The notes: generated from the sequence alone by a model not told the origin. A DNA stretch of 64,000 bases from Planctomycetota bacterium (GCA_022711755.1 JAKLEA010000021.1:44901-108900), one strand, 5' to 3'; shown: positions 52,916-63,047, counted from the first letter of the stretch. Numbers and translations are program-made.

Positions 52916-53593
52916 ATGTTGCTTCAGGAACACCTTCATTCGGTAGGCGGCAAGCGTCTTCAGGAGTTGCGCGACCTTCTTACGCAAATGGCCAACCATA
53001 TCGAATTCGCCATGGCGGGCGCGGTAATGGGATTGGTTGAGCAAAGCGCGGATTTCACCCGCAGCGCCGTGTCCGAGCAGGCTAGGATTGATTCGCTGCA
53101 TGAGAAGGTGGACAACCTTGCCATGGATCTGCTAACAAGCGGACATCTGAGCAAGAGAGGCATCAGGTTTGTCGCCCATGCCCTTAAGATCGCCATGGAT
53201 TTCGAGCAGATGGAGGAGGAGGTCCGCCAGATTGCCGACAGCAGCATGGTAATGAACGCCCAGAATGCCGGCATTGCGTCAAGTCGCTTTCCACGGCTCG
53301 TTGAAAATTCGCAGGGCATGGTGGCGGACGGGATTGACGCATTCGTGCATTGCAACAAGGGAGAGGCTGAGGAGATACTGACGCGGGCAAGGGAACTGGA
53401 CGTGATATGCCAGGAAGTGTTCCGGGAGATACTTTCGTTCATTGGCGGGCATCCTGATGCCGCCGGCGGGGCCATGCACATGCTGCTGGTGACGCGGTCT
53501 TTCCGCAGGATAGGCGACGCGGCGGCGAACATGGCCCGGAGTGTGAAGGCAATATGCCTGAGGTGCTCGAAGGAGCAGGAGAAGCCAGCTTGA
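52916..53593 (+). CDS. PhoU-like domain protein
   Basis: The 225-residue, wholly helical protein starts ATG 52916 after GAGAGGAGAG; a longer frame lies inside cimA. It has two PhoU-type helical repeats, the first with FTRSAVSEQARIDSLHEKVDNLAMDLL and the second with RRIGDAAANMARSVKAICL near the end. PhoU proteins bind metals and damp phosphate uptake and PhoR signalling. Here no pst genes are adjacent, so it may serve another transporter. Its stop overlaps the TTG start of the kinase gene. Confidence 0.85.
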   Translation: MLLQEHLHSVGGKRLQELRDLLTQMANHIEFAMAGAVMGLVEQSADFTRSAVSEQARIDSLHEKVDNLAMDLLTSGHLSKRGIRFVAHALKIAMDFEQMEEEVRQIADSSMVMNAQNAGIASSRFPRLVENSQGMVADGIDAFVHCNKGEAEEILTRARELDVICQEVFREILSFIGGHPDAAGGAMHMLLVTRSFRRIGDAAANMARSVKAICLRCSKEQEKPA

Positions 53594-55047
53594 TCTTCAT
53601 CGGGCTGGACGTGGGAACTTCCGGCGCAAGGGCTGTCGCCTGCGGCGCGGATGGGACAATCATCGCCGGCGCAAAGCGCGATCTGCAGGGCACAGACATC
53701 GTTCCTGATTCGAGGGGCAGATTTGAGCAACCGCCGGAATCCTGGCGGAAGGCTGCAATCGAATGTCTGTCTGGTGTCGGCGGTGAACTGGATGCCAAGG
53801 GCATCGCGCGCGATTCACTCAGTGCAATCAGCGTGACCAGCACGTCGGGAACCCTGGTCGCCGTAGGAAGATGCGGCGCGGCCGTCGGCCCGGCGATAAT
53901 GTATAACGATCTGCGCGCCTCTGCTGAATCCGGGGTATGTAATGAGGCGGGCGCTGAGCTTGTCGGGAAACTCGGATACAGTTTCAATCCGTCATTCACG
54001 CTGCCGAAGCTGCTTCATGCGCTGCGGGTTCAGACGGACATCTACGGCGGCGCAGCATGGTTCGGAAGCCCGGCGGACTATCTGAACACGGTTCTTTGCG
54101 GGACAAGGACGCCGACCGATCAGACCAATGCGCTGAAACTCGGATACGATCTTATTGAGAATCGCTGGCCGGATTTCATCATCAACGAACTGGGCATTGC
54201 CCGGGATCTGCTTCCTGATGTAACGACTCCGGGAACGCTGATCGGGATGCTCTGTTCGGAAATTGCGGAATTGACCGGTTTGCCGCGCGGGACGCCCATC
54301 GCGGCGGGGATGACGGACGGATGCGCGTCCCAGGTCGCAGCCGGAGCGCTTGCTCCGGGGCAATGGTCCTCGACGATCGGAACGACGCTGGTAATAAAGG
54401 GCGTGACGCGCGAGATCCTGCTTGACCCTCAGGGGGCGATCTACTGTCACCGTCATCCGATGAGCTACTGGCTGCCGGGCGGCGCAAGCAACGTCGGCGC
54501 GGATTGCGTGACGAAGAGATTCGGCGGCGAGGACCTTGAGCGGCTGGGCAGGGAGGCGCTTGCGGCGTCCCCGTCGGCGCTGACGATTTATCCGCTGGAA
54601 CGCAAGGGGGAGCGTTACCCCTTCAGACGTGATGACGCTGAGGGATTCGTCATCGGGGAGGCGCGATCGCGCGGAGAGCTTTTTGCGGGATACCTGGAGG
54701 GCGTCGCGCACGTCGAGCGGCTGGCCTATGAGAGGCTGATGGAACTCGGCGCGGAGGTCGGCGGGGAAATACTTGTTTCCGGAGGCGGAACCAATAGTGA
54801 CGCATGGTTGCAGATACGGGCTGATGTGCTTAACAAGGCCCTTTTGAAACCGGCGGCCGCGTTTGCGGCGATGGGCGCTGCGGCGCTTGCGGCTTCGCAA
54901 ACGGCGTTCGGCAATATAGTCGAGGCGGCCAGGGCGATGATACGCATGGAAAAACGAATCGAGCCGAGAAGGGAATTAAGCTCCGCTTACGACGATCAGC
55001 ACGAAAGGTTCCTGGAAGCGCTTCGCAAACGCGGTTACATCGGTTGA
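53590..55047 (+). CDS. FGGY-family carbohydrate kinase (xylulokinase-like)
   Basis: The 485-residue sugar kinase opens with FIGLDVGTSGARAVACGADG, the FGGY ATPase phosphate-1 loop. AAGMTDGCASQVAAGAL includes the catalytic aspartate, and GEILVSGGGTNSDAWLQIRADVLN is the C-terminal adenosine motif. TTG 53590 is chosen over the ATG at 53554 because AGGAGA sits 7 bases upstream and the start overlaps the PhoU-like stop (TTGA). The sugar (xylulose, or another pentulose or hexulose) cannot be decided from sequence alone. Confidence 0.9.
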   Translation: MIFIGLDVGTSGARAVACGADGTIIAGAKRDLQGTDIVPDSRGRFEQPPESWRKAAIECLSGVGGELDAKGIARDSLSAISVTSTSGTLVAVGRCGAAVGPAIMYNDLRASAESGVCNEAGAELVGKLGYSFNPSFTLPKLLHALRVQTDIYGGAAWFGSPADYLNTVLCGTRTPTDQTNALKLGYDLIENRWPDFIINELGIARDLLPDVTTPGTLIGMLCSEIAELTGLPRGTPIAAGMTDGCASQVAAGALAPGQWSSTIGTTLVIKGVTREILLDPQGAIYCHRHPMSYWLPGGASNVGADCVTKRFGGEDLERLGREALAASPSALTIYPLERKGERYPFRRDDAEGFVIGEARSRGELFAGYLEGVAHVERLAYERLMELGAEVGGEILVSGGGTNSDAWLQIRADVLNKALLKPAAAFAAMGAAALAASQTAFGNIVEAARAMIRMEKRIEPRRELSSAYDDQHERFLEALRKRGYIG

Positions 55048-55086
55048 CGCGAGGACTGCCGACAAATTGCGCCGGGAGAACTGACG

Positions 55087-56433
55087 GTGGGAATCTTCAA
55101 GGCCTGCGACATAAGGGGAAAGTATCCGCTCGATCTTGACGAGCGGCAGGCCCTGGCTATCGGGCGGGCCATCGGAACGGTAGCGATGAAATCGTTTCCG
55201 GGAGCGCGCGTCGTTCTCGGCGGGGATGCGCGTCTCAGCACTCCGACGCTGAAATCGGCCATGAGGGACGGTCTGGTCGAGTCGGGATGCCGTGTTCTTG
55301 ATTTGGGAATCATCGCCACGCCGGTTGCGTACTTCGCTCAGCGATATTGCAAAGCTGACGCTGTTGTGATGGTCACGGCATCGCATAATCCGGCTGATGA
55401 GAACGGTGTGAAGTTCGCCGTGGGACGGATGCCGGTTGAGCCTGAGGACGTGGCGGAGATCGAGAGAATTGCGCGTTCCGGAAGTTTTGCGAAGGGCGCG
55501 GGACATGCCGCAACGATTGATGCGATCGGTCCGTACTGTGATCGTCTTGTGCGCCGGTTCGGATCGCTGCCGAGGATGAAAGTCGTCGTTGACGCCGGCA
55601 ACGGCTGCATGTCGGAGATCGCCCCGCTGGTTTTAAGACGATGCGGGTGCGAAGTAGTGGAGTTGAATTGCGTGACGGATGGAAGGTTTCCGGGACGCTC
55701 CCCGAACCCCACAAAGACGGAGAATCTTGCCGAAGCCGTCAAAATCGTCAGGGAGGAGGGGGCGGATTTTCTTGCGGCTTATGATGGCGACGGTGACCGG
55801 GTGGTCTTTGCCGATGAAGCCGGGGAGTTTGTGGCTCCGGAAATTGCGGGATTGTTCTTTGCCCTGGGCGTTCTGCGATTCGGGTCGGGGAAGATCGTCT
55901 ACGATCAGAAAAGCTCGCAGGTCCTTGCCGATGAGATTAGAAAGGCGGGCGGCGAGCCGGTCATGGAGCGCTCCGGGCATGCCTTCATCAAGCGGCGCAT
56001 GCTTGTGGACGGTGCGCTGATAGCGGCTGAAATAAGCGGGCATTACTTTTTCCGCGAAACCGGCGGCGACGACGGGCTTTACGCAACGTTGCGAATGATC
56101 GAGGCGCTGGGGAGAACAGGGAATAAGTTGTCACAATTTGTAAAGACGGTCCCTCTATTCCACGTCACGCCTGACATCAGGATTCCCATTGCCGGCGATC
56201 CGAAGATTGTTGTTGAAGCGGTTGCAAAGGCGTACGCCGACCGTCCAATCGCGCGCATGGACGGCGTCAGGGCGCAGCTTGAGGACGGTTGGGTTCTGGT
56301 GAGGCCGAGCGTTACCGAGGCAGCCGTGACATGCAGGATTGAGGCCGGAAGTCCGGAAAGGCTGGCGCAGTTGCTAGAGGAAGTTCTGAGAGTTCTGACG
56401 AGGGCAGGGGGAGGCCGATCTGCGGGAAGCTGA
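55087..56433 (+). CDS. phosphomannomutase/phosphoglucomutase
   Basis: The 448-residue enzyme moves the phosphate between C6 and C1 of mannose or glucose. It starts GTG after GGGAG. FKACDIRGKYP is the N-terminal motif, catalytic phosphoserine Ser99 is in VTASHNP, the metal loop is YDGDGDRVVF, and the sugar loop has EISGHYFFRE. All four domains are present with normal length. It supplies sugar 1-phosphates for nucleotide-sugar synthesis, in the same transcript as a sugar kinase. Confidence 0.94.
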   Translation: MGIFKACDIRGKYPLDLDERQALAIGRAIGTVAMKSFPGARVVLGGDARLSTPTLKSAMRDGLVESGCRVLDLGIIATPVAYFAQRYCKADAVVMVTASHNPADENGVKFAVGRMPVEPEDVAEIERIARSGSFAKGAGHAATIDAIGPYCDRLVRRFGSLPRMKVVVDAGNGCMSEIAPLVLRRCGCEVVELNCVTDGRFPGRSPNPTKTENLAEAVKIVREEGADFLAAYDGDGDRVVFADEAGEFVAPEIAGLFFALGVLRFGSGKIVYDQKSSQVLADEIRKAGGEPVMERSGHAFIKRRMLVDGALIAAEISGHYFFRETGGDDGLYATLRMIEALGRTGNKLSQFVKTVPLFHVTPDIRIPIAGDPKIVVEAVAKAYADRPIARMDGVRAQLEDGWVLVRPSVTEAAVTCRIEAGSPERLAQLLEEVLRVLTRAGGGRSAGS

Positions 56434-56493
56434 TGCGCAAGCCGCAGAGCCGGCTTACACGTCCTGCGCGGGATAGATTCGGGAGGAAGGACA

Positions 56494-57936
56494 GTGAGAG
56501 AGATTCTTGAGAAGTGCCTTGAAGCGGCGCGGCTTTGCGGCGCGCAATTCGCCGAGGCGCGGTTTGTGGACCTGACGAATGAAAGTTATGAGGTCCGAAA
56601 CGGAAGGCCGGCGCAATGCCTGTCATCCACATCGCGCGGATTGGGCGTGCGGGTCATAGCGGGCGGGGCGTGGGGGTTTTCCTCGACGTCCCGCGTTGAG
56701 GACGCCGCAAGCGCGGAGAAAATCGCCGCCGATGCGGTAAAGATTGCGCGGGCGAGCGCCATCGTGGCGGGGGAACCGGTCAGGCTTGCGCCGAATCCGC
56801 CGGGGCGCGGGGCATACAAGACGCCTTGCGAGGAGGATCCGCTGAAGGTCGGCGTGGAGGAGAAGCTGGGGATGCTGGCCGATGCGGAGCTAAGGCTTCA
56901 CAGCCCTGAGCTGCGCGTGACCCAGGCATTCATGACGATTGTCAGAAAGATTACGTCATACGCAAACAGCGAAGGCCGGGGTTTCGATCAGGAGATAACG
57001 GAAAGCGGGGCGGGCATAGCCGCCACGGCGGTCAGAGACAGCGATTTCCAGGTGCGGAGCTATCCGAACAGCTTCAGGGGGAATTTTGCCACAGCGGGCT
57101 TTGAATACGTCAGGGGGCTTGACTTGGCGGGGAACGCGGAACGGGTGGCGGCTGAGGCTCGGCAATTGCTGGACGCGCCAGTCTGCCCTTCGGGGAAGCG
57201 CGATGTGATACTCGACGGCGGGCAGCTTGGATTGCAAGTTCACGAGTCAATCGGCCACCCCATCGAGCTTGATCGCGTGCTGGGCAGCGAGGCCGACTTT
57301 GCCGGAACGAGCTTCCTGACCACGGAAAAACTCGGCAACTTCCAGTATGGCTCCGAGCATGTGAACGTCGTGGCGGACGCGACGGAGCCGGGCGGGCTTG
57401 GGACATTCGGTTTTGATGATGAGGGCACGCCGGCGCGGCGGGTTCCGATCATCGAGGCCGGGCGATTCGTCGGCTACATTTCGGACAGGGAGAGCGCGGC
57501 AAGACTGGGACTTCCCAGCGCCGGCGCCGCGCGGGCTTCATCCTGGAACCGGATACCAATCGTGCGGATGACGAATATCAATCTGCTGCCGGGGAAGTGG
57601 GAGTTGGGCGATTTGATTGCGGATACCGATGGCGGGTTGTTCATGGCCACGAACCGGTCATGGTCAATTGACGACCGGCGGCTGAATTTCCAGTTCGGGA
57701 CGGAGATTGCGTGGGAGATAGAGGGCGGGAAGCTCGGGAGAATCTACAGGAATCCCACCTACACGGGCATCACGCCGGAGTTCTGGAACTCATGCGACGC
57801 TGTTTGTTCGGCGAAGCACTGGCGCATGTGGGGGACGCCCAACTGCGGCAAAGGCCAGCCCGGTCAGACGGCGCACGTGGGCCACGGCGCGGCCCCGGCC
57901 AGGTTTCGCAACGTCAGGATAGGAGTTGTCAGATGA
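56494..57936 (+). CDS. tldD: TldD family metalloprotease subunit
   Basis: The 480-residue protein starts GTG after GGGAGGAAGG. TldD is the catalytic half of the TldD/TldE zinc protease, which trims modified peptides such as microcin B17 and the CcdA antitoxin. The zinc motif HESIGH is at residues 250-255 and the C-terminal zinc cysteine is in GTPNCGKGQPGQ. The N-terminal tunnel-forming domain is intact. Its stop overlaps the start of the partner gene (ATGA). No precursor peptide or maturation gene is visible nearby. Confidence 0.94.
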   Translation: MREILEKCLEAARLCGAQFAEARFVDLTNESYEVRNGRPAQCLSSTSRGLGVRVIAGGAWGFSSTSRVEDAASAEKIAADAVKIARASAIVAGEPVRLAPNPPGRGAYKTPCEEDPLKVGVEEKLGMLADAELRLHSPELRVTQAFMTIVRKITSYANSEGRGFDQEITESGAGIAATAVRDSDFQVRSYPNSFRGNFATAGFEYVRGLDLAGNAERVAAEARQLLDAPVCPSGKRDVILDGGQLGLQVHESIGHPIELDRVLGSEADFAGTSFLTTEKLGNFQYGSEHVNVVADATEPGGLGTFGFDDEGTPARRVPIIEAGRFVGYISDRESAARLGLPSAGAARASSWNRIPIVRMTNINLLPGKWELGDLIADTDGGLFMATNRSWSIDDRRLNFQFGTEIAWEIEGGKLGRIYRNPTYTGITPEFWNSCDAVCSAKHWRMWGTPNCGKGQPGQTAHVGHGAAPARFRNVRIGVVR

Positions 57937-59294
57937 TCGGAAGAAACGAAATCGGGCGGATGCTTGCGGCGGCGCTTGACGCGCTGCGGAAGGCCGGCGC
58001 GGATCAGGGGCACGCGGAGTGCGTCTGCGGGGCGATTGCGCTGACGCGGTTCGCCGACAACAGGATACACCAGAACGTGGCGGAGGAGGGCGCGCGGGTT
58101 TCCATGATTGCGGCTGCAGGGCGGAAACTCGGCGGCGCGGCGACCAACCGGACGGACGCGAAGGGATTCGCCGACGCTGCGGAAAGGGCCGTGACCATAG
58201 CGAAAAGGCAGGCGGACGATCCCGATTTCCCGGGATTCAAGGAGTGGCCGGAAGCGAGCGAACTGCCGGAGGCGTTTGACGCGGAGACCGCCGGGATGAG
58301 CGCGGATTCCCGCGCGCGAATCGCGCAGCGGGCGGCTGAATACGCGAAGGCGCGCGACGTGGCCGCGTATGGGGCCGTAAAGACGGGCGGGGGCGAGCTG
58401 GCAGTGGCGAACACGTCGGGCACGTTCCAGTATTTCGCCGGAAGCTCGATAGGGGCCAGTTGCACGGGCATGATCGCCGGGGCGGCAGGCTCGGAAGGCC
58501 ATGGCGCGCGCGCAATATCCATCATTGGGGATTCCGTGGCAAAATTCGGCATGTTGGCTGTTGATACCGCGCTGAAGGCGCGCGAGCCGAAGGAGTGCGG
58601 GGACGGGGAATGGCCGGTCGTTCTCAGTCCGAGGGCCGTGGGGGAGCTGCTTCGATTTCTATCGTGGCTCGGGTTCAACGCCAGATCGCATCAGGAAGGG
58701 CGCAGTTGCCTGTGCGGAAAGCTCGGGCAGAAGATCATGAGCGACTTGGTCACTGTGATTGACGACGGCCTTTCACTTGACGGCCAGCCGTTGCCGTTCG
58801 ATTCCGAGGGCGCGCCGCGCAGGAGATTGACGTTGATTGAAAAGGGCGTTCCGCGCGAGCTTGCGCACGATTCAAGGACGGCGGAGAAGGCGGGAATCGC
58901 TTCAACGGGGCATTCCTACGGGCCTATGAGCTACGGCGGGGCGTCGCCGCAGCATCTTTTCATGCTGCCGGGAAACGCGACGGTTGACGAGATGATCGCA
59001 TCCACGGAGCGGGGGCTGTATGTCTCAAGGTTCTGGTATACGAACGTGGCTGAACCGGCGAAGGGCGTCCTGACGGGGATGACGCGGGACGGGTTGTTCC
59101 TGATCGAGAAGGGGGAGGTCCGGCATCCCGTTCGGAACATGCGTTTCACGGAGTCGGTGGTCGAGGCGCTCAACCGCGTGGAGATGGTCGGCTCGGTACT
59201 GGCGAACGCCGGGGACGAATGGGGATCGGGAGTGACACGATGCCCGGCGCTGAAGATGTCAGCGTTTCGCTTCTCCGGGGCGACGAAGTTCTAA
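57933..59294 (+). CDS. pmbA: TldE/PmbA family protease subunit
   Basis: The 453-residue protein starts at ATG 57933, which overlaps the tldD stop; the frame running to 57711 lies inside tldD. It is the non-catalytic partner: the fold is that of TldD but no HExxxH is present. FADNRIHQNVAEEGARVSMIAA and the C-terminal NMRFTESVVEALNRVEMVG are family motifs. It should form a heterodimer whose tunnel admits only unfolded peptides. It is the last gene of the lysC-to-pmbA run and converges with the P-type ATPase gene. Confidence 0.93.
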   Translation: MIGRNEIGRMLAAALDALRKAGADQGHAECVCGAIALTRFADNRIHQNVAEEGARVSMIAAAGRKLGGAATNRTDAKGFADAAERAVTIAKRQADDPDFPGFKEWPEASELPEAFDAETAGMSADSRARIAQRAAEYAKARDVAAYGAVKTGGGELAVANTSGTFQYFAGSSIGASCTGMIAGAAGSEGHGARAISIIGDSVAKFGMLAVDTALKAREPKECGDGEWPVVLSPRAVGELLRFLSWLGFNARSHQEGRSCLCGKLGQKIMSDLVTVIDDGLSLDGQPLPFDSEGAPRRRLTLIEKGVPRELAHDSRTAEKAGIASTGHSYGPMSYGGASPQHLFMLPGNATVDEMIASTERGLYVSRFWYTNVAEPAKGVLTGMTRDGLFLIEKGEVRHPVRNMRFTESVVEALNRVEMVGSVLANAGDEWGSGVTRCPALKMSAFRFSGATKF

Positions 59295-59329
59295 GATTCC
59301 AGATTGGATTTGATCGGCCTAGCGATCGG

Positions 59330-62077
59330 TCATTTGGATATGGCTCTGCGTATCGCCTTGTAGATTTCAACTATCGGTATCGGCAGGATGCTGCACACGA
59401 GCACTATCATCAGGTCCTTCGCATCCAAAGGAGTGGTCTTGAACAGTTTCTGGAGGAACGGGACGTATATGACCATTGCCTGAAGCGCAGCCGAGAAGAC
59501 GACCGCCAGAAGGTGCAGGGGGTTGAACGGAAGGCTGAAGATGGAAAGGCGGGCTGACCGGCAGTTGAAGGAGTTGGCCAACTGAACGAGGACAAGTGTC
59601 GTGAAGGCGACGGTCCTGGCTCTGTGAAGCTCGTCTCCGGTACTGCCGTGGCGCGAGAGGGAAAGCAGGTATGCGCCCAGAACGAGCGTGGCGAGAATCA
59701 CGCCGTAAAGCCCGATGTCGAACCATGTGCGTTTGTCCAGCACGCTTTCCTTTGGATCGCGCGGGGGCCGGTCCATCAAATCGCCCGGCTTGGGATCAAC
59801 GCCCAGGGCCAGAGCGGGGAGGCCGTCGGTGACGAGGTTCATCCAGAGGATTTGGACTGGCGCCAGCGGGAGAGGCAGGCGGCTCATGATGGAGACGAAA
59901 ATCGTGAGCACTTCGGTGATGTTGCAGGACAGCAGGAAAAAGATGAATTTGCGTATGTTCTCGAATATAGCCCTGCCTTCCTCTACTGCCGCGACGATGC
60001 TGGCGAAGTTGTCGTCGGTGAGTACCATGTCGCTGGCTTCTTTGCTTACGTCCGTGCCAGTGATGCCCATGGCGACGCCGATATCGGCTTGTTTGAGCGC
60101 CGGGGCGTCGTTCACGCCGTCGCCCGTCATGGCGGCTATGTGGCCATGGGCCTTGAGCGCCCGCACTATGCGCAGCTTGTCTTCGGGGGAAACCCTGGCG
60201 TAGACGGATACATCCTTGACGGTTTGCCGCAACTCATCCTCCGGCATCACCGCAAGCTCGCGTCCGTTGACGACACGGTCTCCTTCCTTCGCGATGCCGA
60301 GTTCCTTGCTGATGGCCAACGCGGTGATGGGATAGTCTCCGGTGATGACGACAGGGCGGATGCCGGCGTGGCGGCAAAGCGTGACGGCGTCAAGCACCTC
60401 CGGGCGGATCGGGTCAGACATTGCCGCAAGGCCGAGGAATACGAGTTCACCCGACGTCGCGCCGTCAAGGTCCTGCGGTTTCTCAGGAATCTCCTTCATC
60501 GCGCAGCCAAGCACGCGAAGCGCGTTTGCGGCATATGCGGAGTTGACTGCTTCTATCCGTTCACGGTCGGCGTCCGTCAACTCGCGGACCTTGCCGCCGT
60601 CAAGACACAGGCTGCATTGCGAAAGAACCACGTCAGGCGCGCCCTTTATGAAGGCGTGAATATAGTCGCCGGTCTTGTGCAGCGTGACCATGCGCTTGGT
60701 GGCGGAATCGAAGGGAACCTCGTCAATCCTGGGGCGCTCCTGCTCGGATTTTTGCTTTGCGAAGCCAAGTTTCTCGCCCAGCACCACGAGAGCCCCTTCG
60801 GTCGGGTCGCCGATGATGCGCCACTGGCCGTCCTTCTGGACCAACTGTCCGTCGTTGCAGAGCACGCATGCCGCCAGCAGCTCGTTGATGGCCTCGACTT
60901 CCTGGGCCGGCACCTCGCTGCCTTTTGTGTCAGTCAGTTTTCCGGCGGGGTCATAGCCATGCCCGGTGACGGAGAACTGCTTTCCGTCTGCGAGATAGAC
61001 GCTGCGCACAACCATTGCATTTTGAGTGAGCGTCCCAGTTTTGTCCGTGCATATGACCGTGGTACAGCCGAGGGTTTCGACCGCGGAGAGGCGGCGGATG
61101 ATGGCATGGCGCTTGACCATGTTCCTCATGCCGAGAGCCAGAACAATGGTCACTACCGCGGCAAGTCCCTCCGGAATGGCCGCGACGGCAAGGCTCACGG
61201 CCGTCATGAACATCTCGACGTGGAATGCCCGTTTCTCAAGCATATGGCCTTCCACGTTTGTTTGCGGCCCGCGGATTTCAGCAGCGACGAATACGACGAC
61301 GCAGATAACGCAAATGACTATTCCAAGCCATTTCCCGACCTTGTTCAACTGTTTCTGGAGCGGGGTTTCCTCGGCTTCAACCGCCGAAAGCAATTTGGCA
61401 ATCTTGCCCAATTCCGTTTCAAGCCCTGTTGCTACTGCAACGGCTTTGGCGCGACCATAGACGACGAGAGTTCCGGAGAAGACCATATTTCGGCGGTCGC
61501 CCAGCAGCGTTCCGGGGTCAAGTATTGGGTCGTGAAGTTTGGTTACCGGCTCTGATTCGCCCGTCAGGGCCGATTCCTGGACGCGCAGGTTGGCGGATTC
61601 AACTATGCGGGCGTCGGCGGGGACATAGTTGCCAGCCTCCAACAGGATGATGTCACCGGGAACGATTTCGCGGCTGAAAATCTCTATCGGCATGCCGCCC
61701 CTCAGGACGCGAGCGCGAGGGGAGGCCAGTTTTTTTAGGGCTTCAAGGGATTTTTCGGCGCGGGATTCCTGTATGACGCCGAGTACGGCATTGAGAACGA
61801 CAATCGCAAAGATGACCGCCGCGTCAAGCTGTTCGCCAAGAAGGATGGAAACGACGGTTGCGCCCAGCAGGATGTATATTAGCGCGTCTTTAAACTGGTC
61901 GGCGACCATCTGCAGGAAGGTGCGTCCTGCGGCGGCGGGAAGCTCGTTCGGGCCGTGCTTCTCCATGCGGCGGGCGGCTTCTTCCGGGGAGAGGCCGGAG
62001 GCGAGGGCGACTTCGTGGCGGGAAAGGACTGAAGAAACGTCTTCTGCAAATGCCGGGACGCTGTCAGGTTTGCTCAT
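59330..62077 (-). CDS. cation-transporting P-type ATPase (Ca2+/P2 type)
   Basis: The 915-residue membrane pump has an N-terminal cation-ATPase domain, the actuator loop ALTGESEPVT (about 171-180), AIPEGLAAV in TM4, phosphorylation Asp345 in ICTDKTGTLT, MTGDGVNDAPALKQADIG for the hinge, and a C-terminal set of six helices. The layout is that of SERCA/PMCA-like P2 pumps, exporting Ca2+ or possibly Mg2+/Mn2+ from the cytoplasm. ATG 62077 is chosen over the TTG at 62080. The hydrophobic segments at 60-110 and 250-320 form TM1-4. Confidence 0.94.
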   Translation of the reverse strand: MSKPDSVPAFAEDVSSVLSRHEVALASGLSPEEAARRMEKHGPNELPAAAGRTFLQMVADQFKDALIYILLGATVVSILLGEQLDAAVIFAIVVLNAVLGVIQESRAEKSLEALKKLASPRARVLRGGMPIEIFSREIVPGDIILLEAGNYVPADARIVESANLRVQESALTGESEPVTKLHDPILDPGTLLGDRRNMVFSGTLVVYGRAKAVAVATGLETELGKIAKLLSAVEAEETPLQKQLNKVGKWLGIVICVICVVVFVAAEIRGPQTNVEGHMLEKRAFHVEMFMTAVSLAVAAIPEGLAAVVTIVLALGMRNMVKRHAIIRRLSAVETLGCTTVICTDKTGTLTQNAMVVRSVYLADGKQFSVTGHGYDPAGKLTDTKGSEVPAQEVEAINELLAACVLCNDGQLVQKDGQWRIIGDPTEGALVVLGEKLGFAKQKSEQERPRIDEVPFDSATKRMVTLHKTGDYIHAFIKGAPDVVLSQCSLCLDGGKVRELTDADRERIEAVNSAYAANALRVLGCAMKEIPEKPQDLDGATSGELVFLGLAAMSDPIRPEVLDAVTLCRHAGIRPVVITGDYPITALAISKELGIAKEGDRVVNGRELAVMPEDELRQTVKDVSVYARVSPEDKLRIVRALKAHGHIAAMTGDGVNDAPALKQADIGVAMGITGTDVSKEASDMVLTDDNFASIVAAVEEGRAIFENIRKFIFFLLSCNITEVLTIFVSIMSRLPLPLAPVQILWMNLVTDGLPALALGVDPKPGDLMDRPPRDPKESVLDKRTWFDIGLYGVILATLVLGAYLLSLSRHGSTGDELHRARTVAFTTLVLVQLANSFNCRSARLSIFSLPFNPLHLLAVVFSAALQAMVIYVPFLQKLFKTTPLDAKDLMIVLVCSILPIPIVEIYKAIRRAISK

Positions 62078-62296
62078 CAACTTGGTCTTTCTTTCTACTC
62101 GGCTGACTGTCCGCCGTCAGCAACGCTTCTGATTGCGGCGGACCGGACTGCCCGCGCCGGTCGGATCAGGCCGGCCGAGGCGTTTAATACGATAGCGGCG
62201 TGTTGGGCGACGGTCAATCCAAATTGGATTTGCGCATGGGATGCGCGCATCCCTGATCCCGTAAACCAATAATCTGAAACAACTGGAAGAAGGGCA

Positions 62297-63004
62297 GTGA
62301 GGGGCGGTATGGTATGCGGCGCGGTTGTGAGGAATGTAAAGCAGGTTTCATCGCGGGAGTATAAAGTGCCGGAAGGGAATCCTGATAACACGACATTTGC
62401 GAACAGGGACAATTCAAGATTGCGGCGCATCGCGCGAATCGTAACCTACGCAGGACATCCCTCGCTGGTCTGCACGGTCGGGATAGGCGCGCTTGCGTTC
62501 CATTTATGCGATGACGACGCGCTTGCGCTGAGGCTGACGATAGTGGCTGCGGCGACGATCATGATCATTCCGACCCTCTACACCATTGCACTTCTGAAAA
62601 TGGGATTGATATCCGACCCGCTGTTCACGGTTAGGGCGCAGCGGCGGCTGTTGTTCCTGCCGATGGGGATTGTGCTGGTTGCGGGCTTTTTCGCAATGAA
62701 GGCACTGGGCGCGCCGCCGTTGATGATTTCCATTGGCATATGCGGCGCAGTTGGGCTGGCAATCGCAGCGCTGATAACACGATTCTGGAAGATCAGCCTT
62801 CACACTGGGGGGCTGAGTGGGATTGCGGCCATAGGGATGCTCGTCTGGCCGCAGACACTGCTGTTTATGATACCGTTTGTTGCCTGCGTGGCGTGGTCGC
62901 GCGTCGTTCTGCGGGAGCATACGCGGGCGCAGGTCATAGCGGGATGCATATTCGGATTCACGACAACGATTATCATAACATCATTGGTAATGAACAGGAT
63001 ATGA
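62297..63004 (+). CDS. PAP2-like membrane phosphatase/phosphotransferase
   Basis: The 235-residue protein has about six hydrophobic segments. KISLHTGGLSGI and SRVVLREHTRAQVIAG near the end are the second and third PAP2 motifs, holding the active-site His, Arg and His. A less clear first motif is RAQRRLLFLP. Members dephosphorylate lipid phosphates such as undecaprenyl pyrophosphate. The start is uncertain: GTG 62297 or ATG 62309 (MVCGAVV); the extra cytoplasmic leader is weakly supported. It is divergent from the P-type ATPase gene. Confidence 0.75.
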   Translation: MRGGMVCGAVVRNVKQVSSREYKVPEGNPDNTTFANRDNSRLRRIARIVTYAGHPSLVCTVGIGALAFHLCDDDALALRLTIVAAATIMIIPTLYTIALLKMGLISDPLFTVRAQRRLLFLPMGIVLVAGFFAMKALGAPPLMISIGICGAVGLAIAALITRFWKISLHTGGLSGIAAIGMLVWPQTLLFMIPFVACVAWSRVVLREHTRAQVIAGCIFGFTTTIIITSLVMNRI

Positions 63005-63047
63005 TTATCAGAATGATGTTGGGAGAGCTTATGTAATAAAGCAAACG

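Noticed and set aside
59624..61555. 643-codon plus-strand frame opposite the P-type ATPase gene
   Set aside because: The ATPase frame carries every family motif; the opposite frame is a shadow.
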